From contig JAITST010000066.1 of assembly GCA_031287585.1 (NCBI GenBank), positions 1-15,976 on the forward strand: DNA of 15,976 nucleotides. The letters run 5' to 3'. Of the stretch, positions 7,496 through 15,200 are shown in pieces. The position numbers were made by a program, and so were the translations under genes. Under the pieces are notes generated by a model. That model saw only the letters and a list, made by a program, of their open reading frames with translations. It was not told the DNA's origin and searched no databases. Position 1 is the stretch's first letter; every line of letters starts with the position of its first letter. The stretch comes from Planctomycetaceae bacterium. GTDB taxonomy: Bacteria; Planctomycetota; Planctomycetia; Pirellulales; Thermoguttaceae.

Positions 7496-7596
7496 AAAAC
7501 CTTAATCAGCAAGTTGTATGCTTTTCATTTTTCCAAATAAGGTTTGCTCGTGACAAAATCGTGATACCGTATTTTACGCATATTTTTCTACTGGTG

Positions 7597-7627
7597 AAAA
7601 AATTAGCGTGAACGCTTACGATTTTTT
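7597..7627. terminator. Possible bidirectional terminator between convergent genes
   Basis: A6 (7597-7602), a short stem AGCG/CGCT (7605-7608 with 7613-7616, loop TGAA), an internal loop, then T6 (7622-7627). The flanking A- and T-runs pair with each other and give a T-run on either strand. It lies between the VTT gene and the cyclophilin gene, which converge. The GC stem is only 4 bp, so efficiency is doubtful. Confidence 0.45.
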
Positions 7628-7650
7628 GTTATAACAAACTTCACACTCCG

Positions 7651-8910
7651 CTACCTACCCGGCAATGTTCTTGGCGTGTACTGATGATTCCGTTTGTTCA
7701 ACACTTTCGCCTCGATAATCTTGTCGATTTGTGGAACCTTTTGTTCTTCGTCGCTTGGGTCGATACGTTGTAAGTCCGCCAGAACATCTATCCCTTCGAC
7801 AACTCTACCGAATACCGTATGTTTTCCGTCAAGAAAACTTGTCGGCACAAACGTCAGGAAAAATTGCGAACCGCCTGTATCCGGCAACGCCGTTTTCGCC
7901 ATACTTAGCGAGCCGCGAAAATGCCGCCGATAACCCGGCTTGTTGCATTCGTCAGGAATGCAGTAACCCGGTCCACCGCCGCCCGTGCCTTCCGGGTCGC
8001 CGCCTTGTGCCATAAACTGCGGCAGAACACGGTGAAACAAAACGTTGGTATAAAAACCTTTCTCAACCAAACTGATAAAGTTCGCAACCGTATTCGGTGC
8101 TTCGTTTTCAAACAATTCGATAACAATGTCACCTTTCGATGTCTTCAGCAAAACACGCGGTAACTTCTGACTTGGGTCAACCACGCCTGCTTCGGTCTCG
8201 CGTTTCCGTATCGCGTCCTCCTCCGCCCACGACTTGCGGAACTCCGGTATCTTCAACAACATCCCGTCGAAACTCATCGCCGCCTGTCGTGTTTTCTCGT
8301 CCGCACGCGAAAGTTCCTCCATAAACTTACGGTACTGTCCGTTCTCACGCGACACGCGAATCCACGCCTCCGCATCGTCGAGTTGCATAACCATCATCGC
8401 CGACAAACCGCCAAACACATACAACGTCTCCGCTTCTTTCGGCAGTCCGGGTGTCGCGATTTTTTTGAAAGCGTTGTAAGACAGTTCGTAGTTATCACGC
8501 CAAAACTCCCAGTGAACCAAACGGTACAATAAGTCGTTGACAAATGGATTCTTGTGCGGTGCTTCGTCGAACGCCTGCATTGCGAGTTCGACCAAATTAC
8601 GCCGCATCTGTTCCGCTTCAGCACGGCGTTTAGGATAAAGTTGCTCGATTTCCTTCTGACGAGCGGCTTTGGCATGCGGATACTCGCTCTTCCAAACGGT
8701 CATCTCGCGAAGCATTGCCTTGAATTTCGCGTCGCCGTCCATAAAGTTTTTATTCTTAACTCCAAGCGAAACCGCTTGAGCGATTGCCTGCTCTTCGGTC
8801 AACTGCTCCGGCGATTGTTGCGGCGGCTGCTGTGCAAACGCGGTCGGCAATACCGTAAGCAGAACAGTACAAAGCGAAACGAAAGTTCTATTGAAAAACG
8901 ATTGAGACAT
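7651..8910 (-). CDS. Exported cyclophilin-type peptidyl-prolyl isomerase with long N-terminal domain
   Basis: 419 residues. A signal peptide covers about 1-26 (hydrophobic VSLCTVLLTVLPTAFA, cleavage before QQPPQQ). A predicted helical region of about 220 residues follows, rich in E, K, R and A, that I cannot assign. The cyclophilin domain spans about 251-405: RVLLKTSKGDIVIELFE, then FHRVLPQFMAQGGDPEGTG with the catalytic Arg and the QGGD motif, then GSLSMAK, GGSQFFL and LDGKHTVFG. These residues support an active enzyme that speeds cis-trans isomerisation at proline during folding outside the cytoplasm. The position of human CypA Trp121 is Phe (SFLDGKH), as in many bacterial homologues. GGAG (8919-8922) lies 8 bases before the ATG and fixes the start. 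It is transcribed away from rsmD across a 174-base gap (8911-9084). Confidence 0.88.
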   Translation of the reverse strand: MSQSFFNRTFVSLCTVLLTVLPTAFAQQPPQQSPEQLTEEQAIAQAVSLGVKNKNFMDGDAKFKAMLREMTVWKSEYPHAKAARQKEIEQLYPKRRAEAEQMRRNLVELAMQAFDEAPHKNPFVNDLLYRLVHWEFWRDNYELSYNAFKKIATPGLPKEAETLYVFGGLSAMMVMQLDDAEAWIRVSRENGQYRKFMEELSRADEKTRQAAMSFDGMLLKIPEFRKSWAEEDAIRKRETEAGVVDPSQKLPRVLLKTSKGDIVIELFENEAPNTVANFISLVEKGFYTNVLFHRVLPQFMAQGGDPEGTGGGGPGYCIPDECNKPGYRRHFRGSLSMAKTALPDTGGSQFFLTFVPTSFLDGKHTVFGRVVEGIDVLADLQRIDPSDEEQKVPQIDKIIEAKVLNKRNHQYTPRTLPGR

Positions 8911-9031
8911 AAATGGTACTCCAGTTGGTTAGGAAGTCAATATAAAACGAATGAAACAAAACAAAAAACGAACAACTATGATACGTCATTTTCAATCGAA
9001 GCGAAAGAGGGGAAGCAAAATTTTGGAATTT

Positions 9032-9040
9032 TGGTATAAT
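9032..9040 (+). promoter_or_regulatory. Extended -10 promoter of rsmD-folP
   Basis: TGGTATAAT combines a perfect TATAAT (9035-9040) with the upstream TG of an extended -10. No good -35 box is seen 17 bases upstream. Transcription would start near 9047, about 38 bases before the ATG at 9085. Confidence 0.55.
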
Positions 9041-9084
9041 GGCTGATCACTTATGGTATCACTTTGTTTTATTTTTCACACACT

Positions 9085-9858
9085 ATGTCATCACACAAAA
9101 AACGCCCACGCGGCACCGAGACAGAATTATACTCGGAAACCGTATTCATTATCAACGATTCAAACGAAGGTAACATCGGCGAGTTTCTCGCGACTCACAA
9201 ACCACCGAAACAGCCGAAGCCGTCAAGCCATAACGATACCAAGCCGAACAAACACCGTAACGTAGGCAGCGAACCGCGTGAGAAAGACGCGGTCGGGTTG
9301 CGGGTTATCGGCGGAACGTTTCGCGGAAGCAAGTTGGCGTATGCGGGTGACAACCGTGTCCGACCGATGAAAGACCGTGTTCGCGAGGCGGTGTTCAACT
9401 TGATTGGAGTTGACGTGCGGGGCAAGTTCGCAATCGACTTGTTCGCGGGAACCGGCGCGTTAGCAATCGAAGCGATAAGCCGCGGTGCAATCGGAGCAAC
9501 GTTAATCGAACAACACTTCCCAACAGCCCGCAACGCCCGTAACAACTTGGTGTCGCTCAATCTGGAATCGAAGTGTAAACTAATCACTACCGATACTTTC
9601 TTCTGGTCGCATACACAAGAGAACGTACCAACCGATACCGCTTGGATAGTATTTTGTTCACCGCCTTACGATTTCTACATCAATCGTACTGACAGCATAA
9701 TCGCACTGCTAACCCGTCTAAAAACTGCCGCGCCGCCGGATTCGCTATTCGTAATAGAAGCGGATAACAGATTCGATTTCACTCAACTACCATTCACTCC
9801 CAACGAAAAACACCGCCGCTCGTATCCGCCGGCAGAGGTGGCAATTTATCGTTTATAA
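9085..9858 (+). CDS. rsmD: RsmD-family 16S rRNA guanine-N2 methyltransferase
   Basis: 257 residues from the ATG at 9085; a TTG at 9064 would add seven residues but lies very close to the predicted transcription start. From residue 72 the RsmD pattern is clear: LRVIGGTFRGSKL, then VRPMKDRVREAVFNLIG, the SAM-binding motif DLFAGTGALAIEA (118-130), the acidic strand end LIEQ, and the catalytic motif SPPY (182-185), where many RsmD proteins have DPPY/F. RsmD uses S-adenosylmethionine to methylate G966 of 16S rRNA in E. coli. The first 70 residues are an unusual hydrophilic extension rich in K, P, S and N, with no recognised domain. folP follows after 18 bases, so the two are probably co-transcribed. 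Confidence 0.87.
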   Translation: MSSHKKRPRGTETELYSETVFIINDSNEGNIGEFLATHKPPKQPKPSSHNDTKPNKHRNVGSEPREKDAVGLRVIGGTFRGSKLAYAGDNRVRPMKDRVREAVFNLIGVDVRGKFAIDLFAGTGALAIEAISRGAIGATLIEQHFPTARNARNNLVSLNLESKCKLITTDTFFWSHTQENVPTDTAWIVFCSPPYDFYINRTDSIIALLTRLKTAAPPDSLFVIEADNRFDFTQLPFTPNEKHRRSYPPAEVAIYRL

Positions 9859-9876
9859 CTTTACCTCTACTACATT

Positions 9877-10689
9877 ATGAACGCAACACACTGGAAACTG
9901 CGAACAAAAACAATCACGTTAGACCACCCGATTTTTATGGGAATCGTAAATGTAACGCCGGACAGTTTCTCCGACGGCGGACGTTACGTGCAGCCAGATG
10001 ACGCGGTGCGGCACGTATTAGAATTGATAAAACAGGGAGCGGAAATAATTGACATAGGCGGCGAGACAACAAAACCGGGGTCGGACAGCGTAACAGCGGA
10101 CGAGGAGTTAAGCCGCTTAATGCCGGTTCTGCAAAAGTTGAAGGTGGTGTTCAAGGAGCAAAATATAGAAGTTCCGATTTCAGTTGATACAACAAAAGCA
10201 ACTGTTGCCTACGAAGTAATAACGAAAGGTAACGCCGAAATCATCAACGACATCTCCGGTCTTTCAGCCCCGAAAATGTTAGAGGTATTAAGTGAAACCG
10301 CAGCGGCTTATTGTCTAATGCACACAAAAGGCATACCAAAGATAATGCAGAAAAACCCTACTTACGAAGACGTAGTAAAAGAAGTGATAGAGTTCCTAAA
10401 ACAAAAACGAAAGGAAATGATAGAAGCGGGAATAGAACCGGAAAAAATATCAATAGACCCCGGTATAGGTTTTGGTAAAACCACAATCCACAACCTAAGC
10501 ATAATAGAAAACATACAAAAATTTCACACTCTTAACGCCCCAATTTTGGTAGGTCATTCCAGAAAAAATTTCATAAAAGAAACATACCAAGATATAAAAA
10601 AAGGAACAAATACAGTAACACAACAACTAATAAAAAACGGCGTACAAATAATTCGCTTGCACGAAGCGTACAATTATTTTAGATTTTAG
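9877..10689 (+). CDS. folP: Dihydropteroate synthase
   Basis: 270 residues, within the usual size (about 260-290). All family blocks appear in order: NVTPDSFSDGG (25-35), IDIGGETTKPGS (58-69; usually GGESTRPG), ISVDTTKA with D104, NDISG (124-128), DPGIGFGKT (194-202), GHSRK (226-230) and RLH (250-252). The enzyme joins p-aminobenzoate to hydroxymethyl-dihydropterin diphosphate in folate synthesis and is the sulfonamide target. The phosphate-binding Lys, Arg and His of E. coli K221/R255/H257 appear conserved, but the terminal RVHDV reads RLHEA. The span from SRK to RLH is short. The last 100 codons are markedly A-rich (AAA, ATA, GAA). No Shine-Dalgarno sequence is seen 18 bases after rsmD, so translation may be coupled. 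The stop codon lies inside an AT-only inverted repeat. Confidence 0.93.
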   Translation: MNATHWKLRTKTITLDHPIFMGIVNVTPDSFSDGGRYVQPDDAVRHVLELIKQGAEIIDIGGETTKPGSDSVTADEELSRLMPVLQKLKVVFKEQNIEVPISVDTTKATVAYEVITKGNAEIINDISGLSAPKMLEVLSETAAAYCLMHTKGIPKIMQKNPTYEDVVKEVIEFLKQKRKEMIEAGIEPEKISIDPGIGFGKTTIHNLSIIENIQKFHTLNAPILVGHSRKNFIKETYQDIKKGTNTVTQQLIKNGVQIIRLHEAYNYFRF

Positions 10690-10734
10690 ATTTGTGATTT
10701 TAGAATTGATTTTACAAAATCTAAAATCTAAAAT
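10676..10734. repeat. 18-bp perfect AT-rich inverted repeat over the folP stop codon
   Basis: 10676-10693 is the exact reverse complement of 10717-10734, with a 23-base loop. Each arm is made of repeated ATTTTAGA units. The folP stop TAG (10687-10689) is inside the left arm. A T-rich stretch (CTTTTTCTT) follows, so it may end folP transcription. Similar GATTTTAGATTTTAGA tracts occur as intergenic repeats in other bacteria, from general knowledge. Confidence 0.75.
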
Positions 10735-10744
10735 TCTTTTTCTT

Positions 10745-10769
10745 CCTTCGTGCCTTTGTGGTGAAAAAT
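10745..10769 (+). repeat. GTGGTGAAAAA-type repeat, copy A
   Basis: The 25-base stretch contains CTTTGTGGTGAAAAAT (10754-10769), identical to 12250-12265. CGTGCCTTTGTGGTGAAAAA (10749-10768) also matches 12268-12287 with two mismatches. It runs directly into the palindrome element, copy 3. Confidence 0.75.
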
Positions 10770-10804
10770 GACTTTGCAAAGTACAGGTTTTTACCTATCA
10801 TTAC
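10770..10804. repeat. Dispersed palindrome-hairpin element, copy 3 (reduced)
   Basis: ACTTTGCAAAGT (10771-10782) is a perfect 12-bp palindrome. It is followed at once by ACAGGT and by ACCTA twice. Together with the preceding GTGAAAAATG it makes a 22-base exact match to the reverse complement of 7413-7434. The element touches the stop codon of the AI-2E gene. Confidence 0.7.
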
Positions 10805-11965
10805 CTACTTCGTCCCCAACAAGACCGCTACCCATTTTGTCCGTTCGTATGCTTGCAATACAATCTTTACTATCATCGTTAGCGGTGCGGATAAGAACAT
10901 TCCTACCGGTCCCAGCAGCCAGCCCCAGAAAATTAACGACAGCAGCACAATCAACGCCGATAACCCAAGCCCGTCACCCAAAAACTTCGGCTCTACACCG
11001 TAACCAATCGCGAAGTTAATCGCAACCAATCCGCCAGTCACCAGTACAGCCGTTCCCAGTCCCAAGTCAATCCACGCCAAAAGTATTGGCGGCACCGACG
11101 CGATAATCGAACCGATATTCGGTATGAAGTTCAGGAAGAACGCCAAAATCCCCCAGAGCAACGCATATTCCACGCCGACGATTAACAAAAAAATCCACGT
11201 CGCGCCGCCAACCGCCATCGAAATAAGACCCTTAATCACTGTATATTTCCAAACATTCGCCGCAATCTGCTTTATATGTTCGCCGGTCTGCCCGTTACCG
11301 CCGAACGCCGCCGCCGACTTCTCCGAAAAACGGGACGCTTCAAGCAGCATAAAAATCACTGTAATAATCACCATAAACATATAACTCAAAAGCGAAATTA
11401 TATCCTGTGTAAACTTCATCGCGTAATTCGACAACACCTGAAAGTCAATAAGTTTCCGAAGCGAAAAGAGTTCGGAAACTTTCTGCTCGGCAGTATCGTT
11501 GCCGATAACGTTGTCCGCGTCAACTATCGGGGCAACAAGAGTGGTCTCGTTCGCGGTGTCAATTTCACCAACATCGCTCCCGCTGCTCTCTGACGGAACA
11601 GTAATCTGTTCGATAGTATTTTTTGCCGTCTGTTCAAACTGGTCGATATGCGATTGAATCATTGTCTCGATACTGCTAATGTTAGCGGTCAACTTCTCCT
11701 GATAAACCGGCAAGCGTTCTCGAAACCGGCTCAAAGAAGAACCGACAACGCCAGCGGTGACAAGTCCGATGAGAATAATAAAAGCCGATAACAAGAGAAT
11801 CGCGACAGTTTCAGACAACCCCTTCCTCTGCAACCAACGCAAAGGCGGTACAAGAATCATAGCAAAAAATACAGACAACAAAAAAGGTGCAACAATCTGA
11901 TGAGCCATCATCATACCGCCAAAGATAACGATGAGTGACGCAGTAGCAAGAAGAGGTTTAGTCAT
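10805..11965 (-). CDS. AI-2E family transporter (YdiK/PerM/TqsA-like)
   Basis: 386 residues, near the usual 340-400. N-terminal membrane spans lie at about 5-45 and 53-76. A hydrophilic, partly coiled segment at about 80-165 (rich in S, D, E, T and Q) is longer than typical. Later spans include TQDIISLLSYMFMVIITVIF. The signature C-terminal half holds WGILAFFLNFIPNIGSIIA, VEPKFLGDGLGLSALIVLLS and WGWLLGPVGMFLSAPL. Members are inner-membrane proteins linked to autoinducer-2 export or sodium-coupled transport, but the substrate of most is unknown. AAGGAAA stands 5 bases before the ATG (11971-11977) and supports the start. Third-position T drops from 21 of the first 40 codons to 1 of the last 37. 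GTGGTGAAAAA-type repeats lie at both ends of the gene. Confidence 0.9.
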   Translation of the reverse strand: MTKPLLATASLIVIFGGMMMAHQIVAPFLLSVFFAMILVPPLRWLQRKGLSETVAILLLSAFIILIGLVTAGVVGSSLSRFRERLPVYQEKLTANISSIETMIQSHIDQFEQTAKNTIEQITVPSESSGSDVGEIDTANETTLVAPIVDADNVIGNDTAEQKVSELFSLRKLIDFQVLSNYAMKFTQDIISLLSYMFMVIITVIFMLLEASRFSEKSAAAFGGNGQTGEHIKQIAANVWKYTVIKGLISMAVGGATWIFLLIVGVEYALLWGILAFFLNFIPNIGSIIASVPPILLAWIDLGLGTAVLVTGGLVAINFAIGYGVEPKFLGDGLGLSALIVLLSLIFWGWLLGPVGMFLSAPLTMIVKIVLQAYERTKWVAVLLGTK

Positions 11966-11975
11966 TTGAATTTCC

Positions 11976-11990
11976 TTTTTTTCACCACGA
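11976..11990 (-). repeat. GTGGTGAAAAA-type repeat, copy B
   Basis: On the minus strand this reads ACTTCGTGGTGAAAA, continuing as A-rich sequence into the ribosome binding site of the AI-2E gene. It resembles copies A and C but faces the other way. Confidence 0.5.
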
Positions 11991-12045
11991 AGTAAACCGT
12001 TAATAAAGTGTAGACGCTAGCGCGACTTAATTTCTACGAATCTTT

Positions 12046-12243
12046 GCCCCGCAAGGGGCTAAATCTTGATAACCCCATGCGCTAGCACGGGGTAGGCATC
12101 GCCAAAAACAGAACCCCGCAAGGGGTTCAACTAGTCGGTTGCTGATTACAACACTTTGTTCAACCCCTTACGGGGTTGGGTTAGGGGGGCGGCTGGCCCC
12201 ATGCTACCGCACGGGGTTATCCATGTTTAACCCCTACGGGGTA
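12046..12243. repeat. Cluster of six GGGG/CCCC hairpins, REP-like
   Basis: Six short hairpins fall in 198 bases. 12046-12059 is GCCCC-gcaa-GGGGC. 12072-12093 is ACCCCATGC-gcta-GCACGGGGT with one A-C mismatch. 12111-12128 is GAACCCC-gcaa-GGGGTTC. 12161-12178 is CAACCCC-ttac-GGGGTTG. 12197-12216 has the same CCCCATGC/GCACGGGG stem with loop tacc. 12230-12242 is ACCCC-tac-GGGGT. Two stem types alternate. This fits REP-type palindromes mobilised by RAYT transposases in other bacteria, but no transposase is present here. The gap 11966-12295 holds no gene that I can see. Confidence 0.78.
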
Positions 12244-12249
12244 AGGATT

Positions 12250-12288
12250 CTTTGTGGTGAAAAATAACGTGCCTTCGCGGTGAAAAAA
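12250..12288 (+). repeat. GTGGTGAAAAA-type repeat, tandem copy C
   Basis: Two diverged units stand side by side: CTTTGTGGTGAAAAAT (12250-12265) and CGTGCCTTCGCGGTGAAAAA (12268-12287). They end eight bases before the stop codon of the autotransporter gene. Confidence 0.7.
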
Positions 12289-12295
12289 ACTATTC

Positions 12296-15200
12296 CTACC
12301 ACTTCACATCCACTCCGATCTGCCCCGTGTGCGCCGTTCTGCGTTCTCCGAAATCGAAGTCGTAGTCTGCGAATACCCTAAACGCACCCAGATTCAAGTC
12401 GCCGCCCAATCCGATGTTTGCGAAACTGCGTCCGACATTTACACCCGTCAACACGCGACTGACGCTTGGCGACGACGGTACCCGATACGTCACGTTTGAC
12501 GCACCAAACTCGTCACCGCCAACCATATAGCCGTATTGTAACCGTGTACGAATGTTTGAAAACTGACCGTTGAGACCTACACGCAGTACCGACTTGCTGA
12601 GGTTACCCTTGTCAATATCTTGCGGCAAAACTAATCCGTTACCGCCAATCGTGAACGCATCCGTCCAACTTTGCTGATAGTCGAACGCGACTAGCGGGAA
12701 AATGTGCGACCCGCGATATGTCGGATACTTCTTCATCAATTCGAGTGTGACGTAAATCGACTGCCCGTTGTAATCCTCTTCGATAGCCGCAACGTTATAC
12801 TTATAAGTCTGAATACCATAACCAACGAACCCGTTAATCGTTGTATTCCAGCCGACATTGTAACGGGCGTACAGACCGAGCGTGTAGTCGTCGGCGGTGA
12901 TTTCGCCGATGTCGTTGGTTACTTTCGGCGCGCCGTAGCCAAGCACAAGTCCGAAAGTATTATTCTTATCGCTGTGCATATCAAGACCGAGCATCATACC
13001 CGGACGGCTAACGTCGTACTGATATGCAACGTCATCGCTGCTAACATTTTCGGAAAGATAATAACCGTCAAACCAAAAACGATAACCAAATCCCGGCGCA
13101 CGCAACTGACCGCGATATTCAAGGTCGTTTTCCAAAGCGGTCAAACTATTAAGATGAGAGAAGACACGGGTTTGAGGATTCCACAAAGCCATTGTCTGTG
13201 CCTCCGCCATAAGTTCACCGCCAAGATTAGCACGCAAAAACTGACGAACAGCAGCGTCACTGTTAAGAGCACCCCGCAGCGAATTTTCGAATTCAGGATT
13301 AACAGCAGCAATATCATCCATAGCCGACGCAACCTTTGCGGCATTGCTTGTTTCACCAAGACGATTAGCGGTGTCGGCAACGGTGTAGTATTCGACGGAG
13401 GTAAAGTCAAGGCAAATTTTATCGCTAGTATCACCCCTAAACTCTGCGTCAATTTTAACAAGCCCGCCGGATTTAATCAAATCGTTCAACTGTCCTATAA
13501 ACGCGGCATCATTCTCAATGCCAGCACCCTCGATAACAAATATATTATCACCAGCGATAGAAGAAGTGTCGTCAAAAATAAGTGCCGCGCCTGGACCAAT
13601 TGCTGTATTACCTGAGTTACCTAAGTCAGCACCATTGATAGTTATCTGCCTAGCAGAACCATCCGTGGAAACTTTAATAGTACCATTCCAAAGTAATCCC
13701 TTGTCGGAAGTTATCTCACTACCAATTGACGTTAGGTTAAGAGTTGTACCTGCGTAAATATTGAAACTTTCCGCCGTTACATTAACGCCGCTTTCCACGC
13801 GAACATTACCCTCTCCAAGAATAAACATACCACCTGTATTGACACCATCGGAAATGTCAAAAGTTGTAGCAGAACCGACTTTGCCAATGATTAACGTTCC
13901 CCAACCAGTTTTTATAAATTGACCAGTACCTGTTACATCACCAATACGAACTTTTGTTTCAGCGTCAGGGATAAAAACCCTCGCACCATTACCACTAACA
14001 ATTGTCTCAACAGGTGTAATCGACCATTCGTCCGATTTGTCGGTACGATTATCGACAAACCGTAGTTCACCACCATCAATGTGAGCATACATCGGTGCGG
14101 CATCCCACAAAGTAGTCCAGTCATCTAATATCACACCGCCCACACCTGAATCGCCGTATGTAAAAACTACTCCTCCATTGTTTACTTTCAAATGAGGATC
14201 GGAACTACTCGTACCCGTGCCGTTACCCAATGATAAAACCGCATCCTCTTCAAAGACTACCCACGTACCATCAGCGCCACCATCAACAATCAGTTGATTA
14301 GTTGCTCCGTTGCCTGCCGTTAATGTAATCAGTCCGCCTCCGTTAATTGTTGTTTTTCCTTTATCATTGAAAAAATCCGCACTAGCAGTTAATCCCGCGT
14401 TATCTACTGTTGTAGTTGTAGCATCTGTTGAATTACTATCAGACACACGCTTACTACCTGACACCATAGTCGCGTAACCATTGCTAAATGTCAGATTTTC
14501 AACACCGTCTAATACAAATTTTTCACCACCGTTATTCCAAGGTGTCGCCTCTGCACCGCCCGTAATATTCACATAATCATCGTCGCCGCCAAGAGCGATA
14601 CTTGCAGTTGTACCTGTAATCGCAACATTTTTAAGAATGTCAATTCTACTCGTTTCGGCAGCGTCGTCCGTCTTGATGCCATAACTATCACTTGTTCCAT
14701 CTTTTGCACTCGCAGTTATTGAATTTGTAACCTCCAATAGTGTTAGCGAATTTGCGCGAACGCCAAACGCCTGACCATGTTCGTTGATTACGTTTATATC
14801 ACCTTTAAGAACAAGCGACTTTGAGCCAACATTCATACCGTAAAAGTAAGCACCGCCTGCCACCTCAACGTCATTACTATTCCTTGTCACCGTGATGCCA
14901 TTGAGAGTAATTGTTCCTGAAACATTTCCGGGAGTACCACTTTTATAATATCCGCCTTCAAACCCCATTGCGTTACCCGCACCTCCAGAAGTAACTGTAA
15001 TGCTGTCTTCAACTTTTATTTCGCCTTCAATGTCACGTGCGGTCGATGTATCACTGTTCAAAATAAAAACACCTTTGGAATCTGAATGGAGACCAGTATG
15101 GGTGTTTGTTATGGTAATATCTTTCTCAATAATAATCGAACCAAATTCACCAACTCTATCCGCCTCAAAGCCGTTTAGCCAATTCACACTAGTGGAAAGA

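Noticed and set aside
8554..9039. 161-codon plus-strand frame
   Set aside because: It is antisense to the signal peptide and N-terminal domain of the cyclophilin gene and its end covers the rsmD promoter.
12046..12243. Possible CRISPR array
   Set aside because: The repeated units are self-complementary hairpins of different lengths and sequence with irregular spacing; no constant repeat or spacer length.
12704..13615. 303-codon open frame on the plus strand
   Set aside because: It lies wholly antisense to the autotransporter barrel and linker, which have clear family motifs. Its product shows no recognisable domain.
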